A DNA stretch of 64,000 bases from Enoplolaimus lenunculus (GCA_030248215.1 JASANG010003443.1:1-64000), one strand, 5' to 3'; counted from the stretch's first letter, positions 49,354 through 61,374 are shown. The notes: a model not told the origin generated them from the letters alone. Translations and numbers: made by a program.

Positions 49354-49410
49354 CAGGGTTCACTGAGCGTAAAGTCAAAAGCGGCGTGCGGCGAGTACAG
49401 CGCAACCCTA
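49354..49410. mobile_element. Very short CAGGGTT...AACCCTA element
   Basis: CAGGGTTCACTGAGCG to GTACAGCGCAACCCTA. The right half, GCGGCGTGCGGCGAGTACAG, matches the edge of the GC-rich block at 36855-37160, so both likely belong to one family. Confidence 0.5.
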
Positions 49411-49500
49411 AGTGTGCTAGAAGGCGAAATATATAATTTTTTCACATGAAAACATAATAATTATTCCCAATCGGTTTAAAACCATAAATACCCTGTCACA

Positions 49501-49654
49501 CAGGACCGTAGTCAGCTCACCTTGCTAGGGGGCGAAACATTTTTCTAGAGCGGTATAGAATAACTTTCAGTTACATATAGGCAAGGTTAATATTTTTAAG
49601 GAGGGCAAAAGTCATCCAGGTTGGACCTCGTGACCCCGTCTGACTACGGGTCCG
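49501..49654. mobile_element. CAGGCCCGTAGCC-family hAT-like MITE with near-perfect TSD
   Basis: Flanks CTGTCACA and CTGTCACG. Ends CAGGACCGTAGTCAGCTCAC and CTGACTACGGGTCCG. Confidence 0.85.
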
Positions 49655-49918
49655 CTGTCACGGTACATAGTTTGAATTATGGGTAAATAATTACGCCTTC
49701 TGGTTTTTTAAACTTAGTCCACCAAATTTGGCAAGAGCGGTCGAAACCGTACATGTGTAAATTTAATTTTTGTTTACATTAAATGACAACAAACAAGCAA
49801 ACAATGCGTCCACTACGGTAAGATATTTATCTTAACAAGATAAACTGAAACTTAGCCTTGAGACATCTTACCGAACTGAGAAATTAGTGTTTATTCAATA
49901 AATACTTATTTCACTTTC

Positions 49919-50081
49919 GGCCAATGTTACTTTAAGGGGCGTAACAGTAGATTTAGCACATTCCTAGGCCAAAGCCTAAGCTTAAGCCTAAACCTAAGCA
50001 AGAAAAATGTAACCTAGAATCTAAACCCACACTTTTATAGACCCACCAAAAACCTTGACGCCCTTTAAAGTAACATGGGCC
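49919..50081. mobile_element. TTAGGC-core MITE, GTTACTTTTAGG subfamily, perfect TSD
   Basis: Identical TCACTTTC at 49911-49918 and 50082-50089. Ends GGCCAATGTTACTTTAAGGG and CTTTAAAGTAACATGGGCC; core of degenerate CCTAAG units. Confidence 0.93.
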
Positions 50082-50340
50082 TCACTTTCAATATCAGAGT
50101 TTAAAAATACGGTTATTTTTGCTTTTAAACTGCAAATATAATGGCAAAATGCTTTTAAACATTGTAATTTCCGATGAAATTTTGGAGCAAAAATTGTCGG
50201 TTTTTTAGTAAAAATTGCGAACTTTATGGCAAATTTTAAAATTCATTGACTAAGGATGCTGCTTAACAAGCTGTAAAACATTATTTTTAAATTTTTGTTC
50301 GAATTGCGATACAGATGAAAAAGTAAGCGGATTTCCAACG

Positions 50341-50495
50341 CAGGCCCGTGGTCAAAGAGAGGCCGGTTGGTTCAGCACCATCGGAAGAAGTTTGGCCCCT
50401 TGGAAAAACTTTAATTTCGCTTGTTAGTCATTAAAAACTCTTGTGTGCCGCTCCTGAAATATGTTTAGCTCCTCCAGTCAAGCTACGGGGCCCTG
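50341..50495. mobile_element. CAGGCCCGTAGCC-family hAT-like MITE
   Basis: CAGGCCCGTGGTCAAAGAGA to CAAGCTACGGGGCCCTG, with TTTAATTTCGCTTGTTAGTC inside. Confidence 0.8.
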
Positions 50496-50873
50496 CTCAA
50501 ACGTAAAATGCACGAAAACGCACGAAATGTAAACGTCACGATTGCAAGCTTCCAGGTTGACGGTCGTTGACAAATATTTGCTATCTTCGTAACCACCGCA
50601 TGTTTGTGAATTTAGAAGTTCTCGTTTTCAATTGAAAAAAAAACTGAAATTTTCATTATTCAAGAGCGATTCTGTGACGATGCTTGAAAACTCCCAATTT
50701 CAGCAACAAAATCTGCGCTTTTGTAACTGTTTCACTGTACCATAAGGTGAAGAGGGTAGCGAATAAAATTCGCTCAGTTCGCTTAGCTATGTAATTTTTG
50801 TTTTGAAACAAAAAAGATATTTTTGAACTTTATCTATAAGGTTTACAGTTTGTATCGGCTAGTTACTTGATTT

Positions 50874-51064
50874 GGCCAATGTCAAGAACTGGGGCGGAAC
50901 AGTGTTATAAGCCTACATATAAGCCTAAGCCTATGCGTAAAAATGAGCATATTCCTAAGCCTAAGCCTAAGCCTAAGCGAAACAAAAATATTAGTCTAAA
51001 GCATAAGCTTACTCTATTGCAGTCCAACAGAAAAGTGTTCCGCCTTTGATCTTTACATGGGTCC
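50874..51064. mobile_element. TTAGGC-core hAT-like MITE plus duplicated right end
   Basis: GGCCAATGTCAAGAACTGGG to GATCTTTACATGGGTCC, with five CCTAAG units at 50955-50980. The right end plus about 40 bp of flank (CTTGATTGCAAAGATTTATG) is repeated at 51093-51195. Confidence 0.85.
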
Positions 51065-51199
51065 TTGATTGCAAAGATTTATGGAATTTGCGAATTAGTC
51101 TAAAGCTAAACTTACTCTATTGCAGTCCCACAGAAAAGTGTTCCGCCCTTTATGTTTACATGTGTCCTTGATTGCAAAGATTTATGGAATTTTAAGAAA

Positions 51200-51773
51200 C
51201 TGTTCTTTGATATAGAATTCACTGAGATTTCATTGGGTATACGTCACGCCACAGTTTGGCTCAGAGGCGAATTGCATTTTGATATTATTTCGAGGTTTAT
51301 ATACGTTATGAATTGAAGTCTTTACGAACACATTCGTTGGAAATTTTTTTAATTTTTGACTATTTTAAACTTAGCAAAAATATTCAATCTTTCGTAAAGT
51401 CGGCAACAAAAACACGTTCGTAAATTTCAGTTTTTCATTTTGAAAATTAGCGAATTTCATTTACTAAGATGTAATATTATTAACCTTGAATTTAAACAAA
51501 TTAGAGCAAAACTAATGTTACTTAAAAATTGTGTTTCAACAAAAAATACACCCTATCAGCGCGTATTTCGAACGCCAATGGTGAATTTAACACTTTCATT
51601 GTTTAGGTAAACATTTAACTTTTGATCCACTTCAACGGCGATATTTCCGACTCACTGTTACACACGAGTAGACTCATTTCGAGAGGGTTTTGCTTCATTT
51701 TATATCTTTCAGTATCGTACGTAGCGAGGGGGTTAATATTCAATGAGTTGAAAAGGGGAGATCGTCTAAAATA
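51200..51773. other. Spacer, nothing recognised
   Basis: AT-rich; no gene and no repeat ends seen. Confidence 0.4.
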
Positions 51774-51987
51774 GTCCATGTATAGAACAGGGCCGGAACA
51801 GTAGTATAAGCATATTCCTAAGCCTAAACCTAAGCCTAAGCCTAAGCCTAAGCCTAAGCGTATGAATGAGTCTATTCCTAAGCCTAAGCCTAAACCTAAG
51901 CCTAAGCAAAAAGATGGTCTAAAGCTTGAATGGAATCTAATATAAGCCCCTCCACAAAACGATTCGGACCTGTTCTATACTTGGGCC
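51774..51987. mobile_element. TTAGGC-core hAT-like MITE (GTATAGAACAGGGCCGG subfamily)
   Basis: GTCCATGTATAGAACAGGGC to CCTGTTCTATACTTGGGCC; GTCTAAAAT lies on both sides. Six CCTAAG-type units run in a row at about 51821-51860. Confidence 0.88.
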
Positions 51988-52034
51988 GTCTAAAATTATG
52001 CGAGATCTTAGTAAAATCATGCTTAACATTTTTT

Positions 52035-52228
52035 GGCTCATGTAAAGATCAGGGGCAGGACTAGAATAGCAAAAGCATAAAGCTTTAGATTAATTTTTTG
52101 CTTAGCTTAGGCTTAGGCATTAGGCGTAGGCTTAGGAACATGCTCATTATTAGGCTTAGCTTTAGGTTTAGGCTTAGGCTTAGGAATATGCTTATAATAC
52201 AGTTCCGCCCCTGTTCTTTACATTGGCA
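52035..52228. mobile_element. TTAGGC-core hAT-like MITE
   Basis: GGCTCATGTAAAGATCAGGG to CTGTTCTTTACATTGGCAC, T-tract flanks. Two GGCTTAGG blocks surround AACATGCTCATTATTAGG. Confidence 0.85.
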
Positions 52229-52420
52229 CCTTTTTTATAATTTCAATTGAACCGTTTGTTTCGTTACTTAACCAAGTAGCTTAGTTGCCACTCGAAATAG
52301 TCCCGTTCAAATTTTAAGTCATGATCATTAGTCAAAGGCGCATTCAAAAATTTAACCCAAGCACCAACAAACAACAAATCTCATAGAGGCACGTAAACGC
52401 TAAGGTTTACACGAAGTACT

Positions 52421-52531
52421 CAGAGCCGGATCCAGAAATTTGGTACGAGCAGGCGGGCGGCTGGAAAATCTTATAAAACGCAAAAACTGTACGGTAGGCG
52501 GGACTTCGGACGCCCTGTAGATCCGCTATTG
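52421..52531. mobile_element. hAT-like MITE (CAGTGGCGGATCC family), short diverged copy
   Basis: CAGAGCCGGATCCAGAAATT to TGTAGATCCGCTATTG. Confidence 0.6.
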
Positions 52532-52950
52532 GACGTTGCTTATAATAGCTAAATCAACGACCATAGAATAGGTTCGACAAACACCTTGCGAACTATGAAG
52601 CAGACCCTCGGTGCCATCTGTATGGATGGCCACGGCTTTCAACTATTGCAACGCGTACCGTTAAAAAGCATACTGCTTTGTCTCGCAGTTTGCATCTGTT
52701 GCCTTGTTAATATGTTGAAAAAAAATTATTTTAAGATGTAATAAAAAGTTGTAAATTGAAGTTGTTAGCGGTTTATATAAAGGTTTAAATTGCCGTAAAC
52801 CATATGGTTTTCATCAATAACTTGTCATTAAAATTGAAACAGAACGACTTCCTGTGTTTAACATAGGTGAACGTTTTAACTTTTAAAGTCATTTATAAAT
52901 GCTGTATTTGCAAGCCAATTTATATGCCAGTTCATTGCGTAACATAGATA

Positions 52951-53006
52951 CCATGGTGCAACCGGAATTATAATTTAGTGGAACTGGAATTCCGGCTGCA
53001 CACTGA
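52951..53006. mobile_element. hAT-like MITE (CAGGGTGCAACCGG family), internal-deletion copy
   Basis: CATGGTGCAACCGGAATTAT to ATTCCGGCTGCACACTG; only the two ends remain. Confidence 0.65.
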
Positions 53007-53114
53007 ATATATTCATCTCTGAAATTTCAAAATATGAAAAAAATCATACAGTTAGGGTCAGGAATTCCCAGCTTCTATATATAGGATCAAACAATTACAT
53101 TTATTAAAAGTTAC

Positions 53115-53290
53115 GGCCAATGTAAAGAACCGGGGTGAAACAGTATTACAACCGTATTCCTAAGCCTAAGTCAAATCCTAAACCTAAGCCCAAACTTTTG
53201 CCAAAGCCAAGCAAAAAATAGTCTAAAGCTTAAGTTTACTCCATTGCGGTCCCACAGAAAAACGTTCCGCCCCTGATCTTTACATGGGCC
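53115..53290. mobile_element. TTAGGC-core hAT-like MITE with perfect TSD
   Basis: Identical AAAGTTAC at 53107-53114 and 53291-53298. Ends GGCCAATGTAAAGAACCGGG and CTGATCTTTACATGGGCC. Confidence 0.93.
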
Positions 53291-53357
53291 AAAGTTACTT
53301 ATTACCAAATAAGTTAATTTCTACTATGATTGGGGATTTTAATTGACACTACTTAAG

Positions 53358-53724
53358 TATATATGTCGTAGCCCAAGTCGTAATTTAGCCCAATTCCGAA
53401 TTGGGCTACTCCAGAGCTTAATTACTACTTGGGCTAGATTACGCGTAAATATTTTTATGCGACAAGTGTACACGTTGTGATTGGTTACTACCTTGATGCC
53501 ATACTCAAATACGATTGGTTGATGCGAATACTTTTTTCTGGTTGGCAAAATAATCGTCATCTATTGGCTACCTATCAGTTTGTTTTACTGAGCAAACGGG
53601 AATCAAGCAGGATTACGACTATCAAGTAACCAAATAGGAAACGCACAGATTTATCTGTCACGATTCCGCCTGGACTAGCCCAATTCGGAATTGGGCTAAT
53701 ACGACTTGGGCTGCGACATATATA
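53358..53724. mobile_element. Fold-back MITE with TATATGTCG / GCCCAAGTCG ends
   Basis: TATATATGTCGTAGCCCAAG at the left and CTTGGGCTGCGACATATATA at the right. Inside each end is another palindrome, AGCCCAATTCCGAATTGGGCT at the left and its near match at the right, so each end can itself form a hairpin. Confidence 0.85.
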
Positions 53725-54532
53725 AGCAAACATGCTTGACACCCCCGAAATATCATCCTTCCCATCCAGTTGCTTACCACAATTTCAAGTGCTTTTTCTT
53801 CCGATTATTGTCGTAATTCATATCTAAACTCTGGACTGATATTCTTTGTTGTAGCAAAAATTTGACCTTCTCGTGTTTATCATTAATCAGTCTCAAGTAT
53901 TAAAGATTATTGTCATTATATTCATTTTGAATCATTCATTTAAATTTTGTGCAATTTTTGAGTTAAATTTTGAAATAATGAATGACAACTGAAACTTGAG
54001 GGAAAAGTTGTGTTGTCGAAAAAACGTGTCGTTTGTTTGTACCCGCAAGCTGGCGCTTGCCCCAATACGGTTGTATTTTAAAAAATTGTCTATTTGAGAT
54101 TCTCATGACGACCCCAGATAAAGTTCTCGTGCAAAAATGTTCAGGTAATTTTGTCTTTAATTTCATTTCTCGTAGATGTTTTTAGCCGTTCTTTTTACTT
54201 CCTTAATAGAGAGACATGCCCTTGTCAGTCAAGTAGCTACTACTGTAGTAACACGAATCAGAGATGGGTAATAAGATGGAAGGAGCTCACCATTTTGAGT
54301 CCCAGTCAATAAGAGCCTGTATCCCTAACAAGGTTCCGTACGCGGACAGAGTCCCGAGATTCTCGGACCATAAATTTAAAAACATATCAACCTTTGCTGC
54401 ATAAACCTTTTTTTAAAATTTATTGCAAGAAAATAGCGCAGAAATTGCCAACTTTTAATGTACTTTAATGAAAACAGGTGACTGATTTGATTGGACGGAC
54501 GCAGTTCGAAGAATAGGTCATATTTCAAGTGT
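53725..54532. other. Spacer, nothing recognised except a MITE fragment
   Basis: GGTAATAAGATGG and GCCTGTATCCCTAACAAGG at 54264-54345 are a fragment of the 31608 family. No gene recognised. Confidence 0.45.
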
Positions 54533-54671
54533 TGGCCAATGTACAAAACGTGGCTGTAACATTAGTATAAGCGTATTTCTAAGCCTAAGCCTACGCACAC
54601 CAGTTTGGCTAATGCTAATAAGCTACTTTATTGCGGTCCCAAACGGTCCACCCGTAATTATGGCATGGGTC
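54533..54671. mobile_element. TTAGGC-core MITE, decayed
   Basis: GGCCAATGTACAAAACGTGG to TTATGGCATGGGTC, little core left. Confidence 0.6.
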
Positions 54672-54682
54672 ACAATTGTAGA

Positions 54683-54832
54683 GGCCCATGTAAAGATCAG
54701 GGCCGGAACGTTTTTCTGTAGGACTAGAAAAGTGTAAGTTTAAGCTTTTGACTAATTTTTGTTTACTTGGCTTAGGCTTAGGCTTAGGAATATGCTTATA
54801 ATACTGTTCCGCCCCTGTTCTTTACATTGGCC
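54683..54832. mobile_element. TTAGGC-core hAT-like MITE with near-perfect TSD
   Basis: Flanks ATTGTAGA and ATTTTAGA (shifted one base at the left end). GGCCCATGTAAAGATCAGGG to CCTGTTCTTTACATTGGCC; short core. Confidence 0.85.
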
Positions 54833-55477
54833 ATTTTAGACACCAACAGATAAACTTCCTCTCAACGCTAAATGCGGTCGGTGTCACAAACAGTGTGAAA
54901 CTTCATTTATCATTTGTTTAAGGTTTTTTCAATAATTTTAGTTAATCAAACTTAAAATCACTCACCTGTTTATTATAAAATTACACTTGAAAAAAAGTTT
55001 ATTAATTAAAAAGTTAATTTGTATACAAAGATTAACGCGTGTTTTGACAATCAAAAACGTCAAAACGACAGTTTCAACGGTGGTTTGCTGAATGAGTGAT
55101 GGGTTGCCACACCTGTGGATGTTGAATAAGGATGGTATTATGCTTGTCACGCGGCGTCCTTTGGGCCTCACCTGGCACCGAGGCAAAAAATTTGTTTACA
55201 AATCGATTCCGTCCCAGAGGCTGATTTCAATCGAATAGTTGTGATTTTTTGTGATTTTTTGCTAAATCAGCTTAAAAATAAACAGACACTTTTCAAGTCG
55301 TTATATTCTGGTTTAGTGATGGTTTGCCAGCGTTAAAGAGGACCAAGGATTGAAGGACCAGGCAAAGCCGTGTCCGCCCTTGAAAAATTTCAGTTAAACT
55401 TAATATGGTGTCTTGGAATGCAAACATGCGTCTTGGGTATCGTTCGTTTCGCACGTGAGGTGGTGTTTACGGTTCTA
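54833..55477. other. Spacer, nothing recognised
   Basis: No gene supported. A CAGGTGAGG on the minus strand near 55173 resembles a splice donor but no coding exon could be attached to it. Confidence 0.4.
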
Positions 55478-55687
55478 CACGGCAAAAAATGGTGAGTCGA
55501 ATTGATTCTATCCGAAATAGGCTTTTCGGGACTGCACAAATTGAGTCAAAATTCGACTCCGCCAGAGTCAAATTCGACTCACTAAGGCGCACGTTTGACT
55601 GTGGCGCAGTTGAATTTGACTCGGTTTTTGTATTCCCGAAAAGCCTATTTTGAAGAGTGTCAATTTGACTCAACATTTTTTGCAGTG
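55478..55687. mobile_element. Snap-back MITE (CACTGCAAAAAATGG family), diverged
   Basis: CACGGCAAAAAATGGTGAGT after TA; CAACATTTTTTGCAGTG before TA. The arms still pair but with more mismatches than at 26388. Confidence 0.85.
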
Positions 55688-57414
55688 TAATCTGTCATTA
55701 AAAACTTAACATTTATTATAATTACAGGAACCCTCACATTGATTTTGGGTGAGCACATCGCGCAGTAGGCACGATACTGACATCTTGTCAGTTTTCATCT
55801 TATAATTTGCCAATATTTTGTAATACGCCCCCTCTCCCGAATCTGCAAGACCCTGCGCGACCCCCTGCAACACGACACTAAATCATGGTTACCTAGACCC
55901 CTCCTATCAACTGAAAATCCTGGCTAAGCGCCTGCAAAACCAGCACGGTTGCTTTTGAGGAGATTTTAAAAATTGAAGAAATTTTGCATAAACACAAACC
56001 AAACTGTACAGATTTCAGCTTATTTAAAGCATTTTTTCTTATCAAACCGCATAAAATTACAATTTAAACACACTAAATTAGCTGAAATTTTATTCAGAAT
56101 ACCAAGTAGATAAAAGTGTATATGTTAAAAAGTATGCGATGGCACATCCGGATATCAACTATTTTTGCTTGAAATGCGAGTTCGTTGAAGCTTGTTTTCG
56201 TTAGTTTTATTTAGTAAAATCCAGTTTTATTTATCGGTTTTTATATTTGTTGATACATACTTGATCCCCACGGTCCGCGCACCGCTGGGTCGGTCCACTT
56301 TCAGTGTGGATCGGACAGGTCCGGCAGCGATGGACCGCCGGTCTGGACCGGAAGTCCATCAACGCTTTCATTAACGGTTTTAATTTCACTGAAATATTGC
56401 AATTTTATGTTTTTTCTTTGCAATCGTAAGCTTGTTGAATGAAACCGCTTCTAAATTTCACAGAAACAGGAAATACCGTTTTTAGAAAGTTCCCGTTTCG
56501 AAGATTCAGTTATTTTAACCATGGAAACGTGTGGAGCAAAATGTGACGCAATATATTGATTAACCATCGTCTGCTACATACCTAAATGGTTTTGCGCGGT
56601 CCGACACTGGCCAGGTCTGGAAACGGACCAAACTAGGCCGTAGCATCAGGGCCAAAGCAGTCACCCCCCATACCCTGCCATTTTGGGGCCCCCACTTCAA
56701 AAAGGGACCCCCACTCTAAACACGGTTTTAACCAAAAAATTTGAAAAATAGTTTTTCATCGCAAGGGGCTCCACCCAGGAATTTTGGGGTCCCACCCTAG
56801 CCTGTTCCGGCATTGCGTAGTATTGAACGGACCGGGTCGTTGAAAAATTTCGCACCGCCCTGGTTCAGTCCTCATCGCTACTTAGCCAGGAGTCAACGGC
56901 TTCGTTTAATGTCTGTGTCACGAAATAAGCATATAGTTGCATATTAGTTCTAGTTGAACATTAGTTTTTTATTTTAGTTCAGTTTGAAGTATTTGTTTTT
57001 GTTGAGTTCGTTGTTTTTCAACCGCTGTTGACTTTTAAATTCCTGCTGTTTTAAAAAAACACTTAAAATAAACATGTAGCAATGTTTACAAAAACAATCA
57101 CTTGATCTTTGAGTTGGAAAAATACTTGACCAGAATACTTTTTTGGCCAATTGTTTCGGCTGAACCAAAAAAAACTTCAGAAAACAATTCACAAGAGTAC
57201 TTGACTCTTATAGAAACACACAATTTGTGTCAAATGTTACACAATAAGGTTGTCAACAAATCGTTGTGTTGTGTTAAGTGGCTTGTTTCTATTTAAAATA
57301 AATAATTTTTGAGTAACTTTTGACTTGCGAAAAAAAATTTAACTTTTTTGGTGCGGTTAGAATGAACTCTTACAGGTCGAGAGGAAATTATACTTAAATA
57401 TCGTCGGTAAATCA
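55688..57414. other. Intergenic, no gene recognised
   Basis: Two GC-richer patches with GGTCCG/CGGACC words, at 56270-56360 and 56590-56870, look like parts of one decayed element. No open frame with a domain. Confidence 0.45.
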
Positions 57415-57815
57415 GTATCATAAATTGCATAACATAGCTACTTAAATTTGGCAGACTTAAGCTAATCGACAACTTTTTATTTTTAGACTGTTCAGATTTT
57501 TCTATTAGAGCTAACTTCCTGTTCTATTGCGTAATTTGTTCCAAATTTGAAATTTTAGCTAAACGACAACTTATTATTTATTAGACTGTTCAGTTTTTTC
57601 TATTAGGGCTAACTTCCTGTTCTATTGCGTAATTTGTACCAAATTTGAAATTTTAGCTAAAAAATAGTGACACAAATCGCATCACATAGCTACTTAAATA
57701 TGGCAGACTTAAGCTAATCGGCAACTAATTATTTATTAGACTGTTTTTTTTCTATTTGTGCTAAGTTCCCGTGGTATTGCGCAATTCTTACCAAAACTAA
57801 AATTTTAGCCAATGT
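57415..57815 (+). repeat. Diverged tandem repeat, about three units of 105-145 bp
   Basis: TTAGACTGTTCAG followed by TTTTCTATTAGAGCTAAC and TTCCTGTTCTATTGCGTAAT recurs from 57485, 57590 and 57736 with ACAACTTATTATTTATTAG linkers. Confidence 0.8.
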
Positions 57816-57954
57816 GAGACAGGAAAATCTATCAAATTAACTTTATTATTGAAGTCAGACTTGAAATTTAATTCTGAAGTATTAAGTAGGAATTTTTGTT
57901 TGGATTCTAACCTCAGGAAAAAGTTTTGTTCAAAAAACAACAGTTGTGGATATA

Positions 57955-58087
57955 AGCCACCTTTGGCAAAATTTCGCCCCCCTGAAAAATTTTCAATCTT
58001 GTTTGTAAGTCGTTGAAATCCGTTGTATGCCCATCCTGAAAAATTTTTGCACTTCCCCCCTGCAATGTTAGCTGGCTACGGGCCTGG
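57955..58087. mobile_element. CAGGCCCGTAGCC-family MITE, left end lost
   Basis: TTTTCAATCTTGTTTGTAAG inside and GCTGGCTACGGGCCTGG at the right. Confidence 0.65.
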
Positions 58088-58198
58088 GTTCGAGGTTGGC
58101 ACGAAACGTTAAAATATAAATATTTTAGTTTTTAATAAAATTTAGATTTAGAATTAAAAATTATTTAGTAAATATTGTTGACATTTTACTCAAGGCAG

Positions 58199-58436
58199 AT
58201 TTCGAATGGTTAAGGGCTTATACCACTTGACTGCCCTCAGGTTCCGCTCACAAGTTTTTATACAGCTTTCTTTGGTTGTATTTACCTCGACTTTGTCAAA
58301 CTGTATTGTCGGATGTCTTTTAATTGTTGAGAAACAAACAAAACAATTTGAAGTATATAATCTGTTATTAACATTTGTAGCTGAGAGTTTGTTCACAACG
58401 GTGTACGCCTTCGAATATTTAAGGAAGTCACAATAG
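58199..58436 (+). CDS. Candidate hydrophobic terminal exon, unassigned
   Basis: After an acceptor CTCAAGGCAG an open frame of 78 codons runs to TAG. It contains VFIQLSLVVFTSTLSN and NCIVGCLLIV, then a second hydrophobic run LLLTFVAESLFTTVYAFEYL, so two membrane segments are possible. AATAAA lies 28 nt after the stop (58464-58469). No upstream exon and no family were recognised, so it may be chance. Confidence 0.2.
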
Positions 58437-58576
58437 TTTGAAAGTCAAAATTATGTTACTTTAAATAAATAGTCTTTATATTTACTCAACGACATTTAAT
58501 AGTTTCTTTTCTTACAAGCGTACGATCCAATGAGTTATAGAGTGCTGGAAACCGATTGCTTAAAAACATCGGCATT

Positions 58577-58750
58577 GGCCCGTTTACAGATCAGGAGCGG
58601 CCCCCGTTTATCTGTGGGACTGCTATGAAAAAGCTTAAACCTTAAACTAATTTTCTGCTTAGGCTAATAGTATAGGCTTACTTTTACGTTAAGGCTTACG
58701 TTTAAGAATACGCTTATACTACTGTTACGGTACTGTTCTATACATTGGCC
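58577..58750. mobile_element. TTAGGC-core MITE, diverged
   Basis: GGCCCGTTTACAGATCAGGA to CTGTTCTATACATTGGCC; core reduced to TTAGGCTAATAG and TAAGGCTTACG. Confidence 0.75.
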
Positions 58751-60252
58751 TAAACATCTGTACGATTTAATATACATTATGAAGCATTCTATTTTAAAAA
58801 GCATGCGGCGAAGTTTTGTTTATCACTGCCTTCAAAATACATGTCGGCCACTGGCTATTCGGTCAAATTCTGTTTGGATTTTGATTCAAGGTTGAAATTG
58901 GAGAAAATTTTCGCTTTTGTACTCGCAATTTAGGCTGGTTTCTAATCCAACTGGCATAAAGCAGGACTTGGGCCTAATTCATCGAAAGGTGGTCAGCTTT
59001 CACTACTTGTAGATGTTGTGTTTAGAAATAACGTTCAGAGTAAATTACTCGTAGATGTTGGGCATGCCCTCTTTCTAACTTTTCCTTTATTTGGGTGTAT
59101 TGCACCATTCAATGATTTTGTCAACTTGGCTGTGTTTGTACTATTTATACTAAATGCATATTTTGTCGTGGTTTCGGTCCAAATAAACTTCTTGTCATGT
59201 GTTTAGAAATAACTTTCAGAGTAAATACAATATTTACTGCAGACCCATAGCCAGCGCGTACTGCTAAAAGGACTAAAAAGCTTAACAATTTCGATGTTGA
59301 ATTTCGTCTCATTCGAATGTGATTCAACATTCCCATTTACTGTTATGCGGCTTAACGGAAACGGTCACCGGTATTTACTGGAAACAGAGATTTTTAGCAG
59401 TTTATAACCGCCTATTTATGGCGGTAAACAAGTATTCCAATAGCACGGACCGTGCTAAAGTGTCGAATAAAAACGCAACGCCCGGTAGTAGATTTCGTAC
59501 CATGCGGAACCTCAAGAGCTGTACACTTTTGTATCATGCACTCTTGGTTATATCGAGATTTTGCAGCAACTCTTTAACAACCGTGTGCCGCATGGTTCAC
59601 AATATTCCACTGCGTTTTTGGCCGACCCCCTTACTGGGAGGGGGTCGCTGTCACATGCAATAACCTTAAATTTAACTATAAGGCGCGCGTTGTCGATGGC
59701 GCATACCTACATTAAGTGCCATGGTTCGCGCATGGTTGTAACCACCTCTACTACACAGAATGTACCCAGTTGCATAATCATGTTGAAGTATGCATCATCC
59801 ACTCTTGTTAAATATCGATATCAGATAACGAAATGGAAACTTCTGCCGCCTGATAGAAATAATTAGTGTAAGTTCATTTTTGTTCCTATTCCATGTTAAT
59901 AAATTCATACCGCAGAATTTCTGTTTCTCATATTCTTTTTTTACTACCGTCAAAATCAATTAAATTTTAGAAAACGTTTTTTCATATTTCTAAAAAGTTA
60001 CAGGCGTTTTAAAATTGTTGCAAATGCAGACTCGGTGATTTTTGAAAAACTATTAAAAGGGGTTGAGTAACAGTATTTTGAAGCGAATATTATATATAAG
60101 AATTACCGATAAATGTGAGGCAGAAAAGTGTAAGGAAAAAGGAGTTGAAAAATAAAGGAATTCATACAGTTAAAGGGCACGAAGCCGCATATTTTGACTG
60201 CAACTGTGCAATTGACAATAAAATTTAAGCAAAAAACCGTGTTAGTTAGTCT
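58751..60252. other. Intergenic, no gene recognised
   Basis: A short duplicated piece (TTTAGAAATAACGTTCAGAG at 59019 and TTTAGAAATAACTTTCAGAG at 59201) and a hairpin GACCCCCTTACTGGGAGGGG near 59625. Overlapping open frames at 59319-59866 show no domain. Confidence 0.45.
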
Positions 60253-60432
60253 GGCCCATCTAAAGATCAGGGGTGGAACGTTTTTCTGCAGGACTACCAT
60301 AGAGTAAGGGTTAACCTGTAGACTTATTTCTTGGTAACGCATAGCTTTCGGTATAACCTCATTCTCTGGTTGAAATTTAGGCTTAGAAATATGCTTATAG
60401 TACTGTAACAGCCTTGTTCTCCCGGATTGGCC
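60253..60432. mobile_element. TTAGGC-core MITE, diverged
   Basis: GGCCCATCTAAAGATCAGGG to CTTGTTCTCCCGGATTGGCC; few hexamer units remain. Confidence 0.7.
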
Positions 60433-60866
60433 ATTAGTTTCATTACGACAATGAAGTATTTTGATACAGGATATTTATCTTTTATGCGTATATATCGAAA
60501 AGAGTTCACTTTTTGTTAATTTATTTTTTATTCTATTTTATGTTTGTATATTCTGCACTGCATTGCATAAAAAGTGCAATTATGCAATTTTAAGAGTGTA
60601 TCGCAATGACTGCTGGTAGAACTTACAATTTTATAGCAAAAACATTTCTGACGGCGAGGGGTACGCCCCCTCCCTCTGGATCTGTAGATGGATAGAAGAG
60701 ATGTTTTTGGAATTATGTATTAGCGTTTGGTTAAAGAAAGATATGTAACATATATTTGCTCTTTAAGATTAGTTTCCGCGAAAACAGCAACAAGTGTTGC
60801 ATGTAGAAGAAAAAGGTAAAATTTTGCAAATTTGTTTTAGCTAAGTAATTAAAGGATTCCAATATC

Positions 60867-61049
60867 GGCCAATGTTACTTTTAGGGGCGCAACAGTAAAT
60901 TAAGCGTATTCCTAAGCCTAAGCTAAGCGTTGCAAAAATGTGTTCCTAACCCTAACCCTAAGGGTAAGCAAAAAATGTAATCTAGAATCCAAACCTATTC
61001 TATTATAGACCCACCAGAAACCTGGACGCCCCTTAAAGTAACATGGGCC
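60867..61049. mobile_element. TTAGGC-core MITE, GTTACTTTTAGG subfamily, near-perfect TSD
   Basis: Flanks CCAATATC and CAAATATC. Ends GGCCAATGTTACTTTTAGGG and CCCTTAAAGTAACATGGGCC. Confidence 0.9.
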
Positions 61050-61374
61050 CAAATATCAAAGAAAATAATCCTAGAATACTTTCCTCTTGAGAATGGCACG
61101 CTTATAAAAAAGTTGACATTCTTGGTGATTGAATATAACCTAACGGGATAGCCACTGTATCCGCTAAACCAATTCCAGCTAAGCAAAAATCAATTCTTAG
61201 TGGATATTGGCAAAAAATTTCTAGAAGGCTGTGGCGTACTAAAGAATTGGATTGGAGGTTGCCAATACCGAAACAGGCTGAAATATTGGATCTCGACTTG
61301 ACATAACATTGGGAGATTGAATCGATCAGCCAAACAGCGTCCTTACATAAGAACCGAATTTGGATTGGGGCTGT

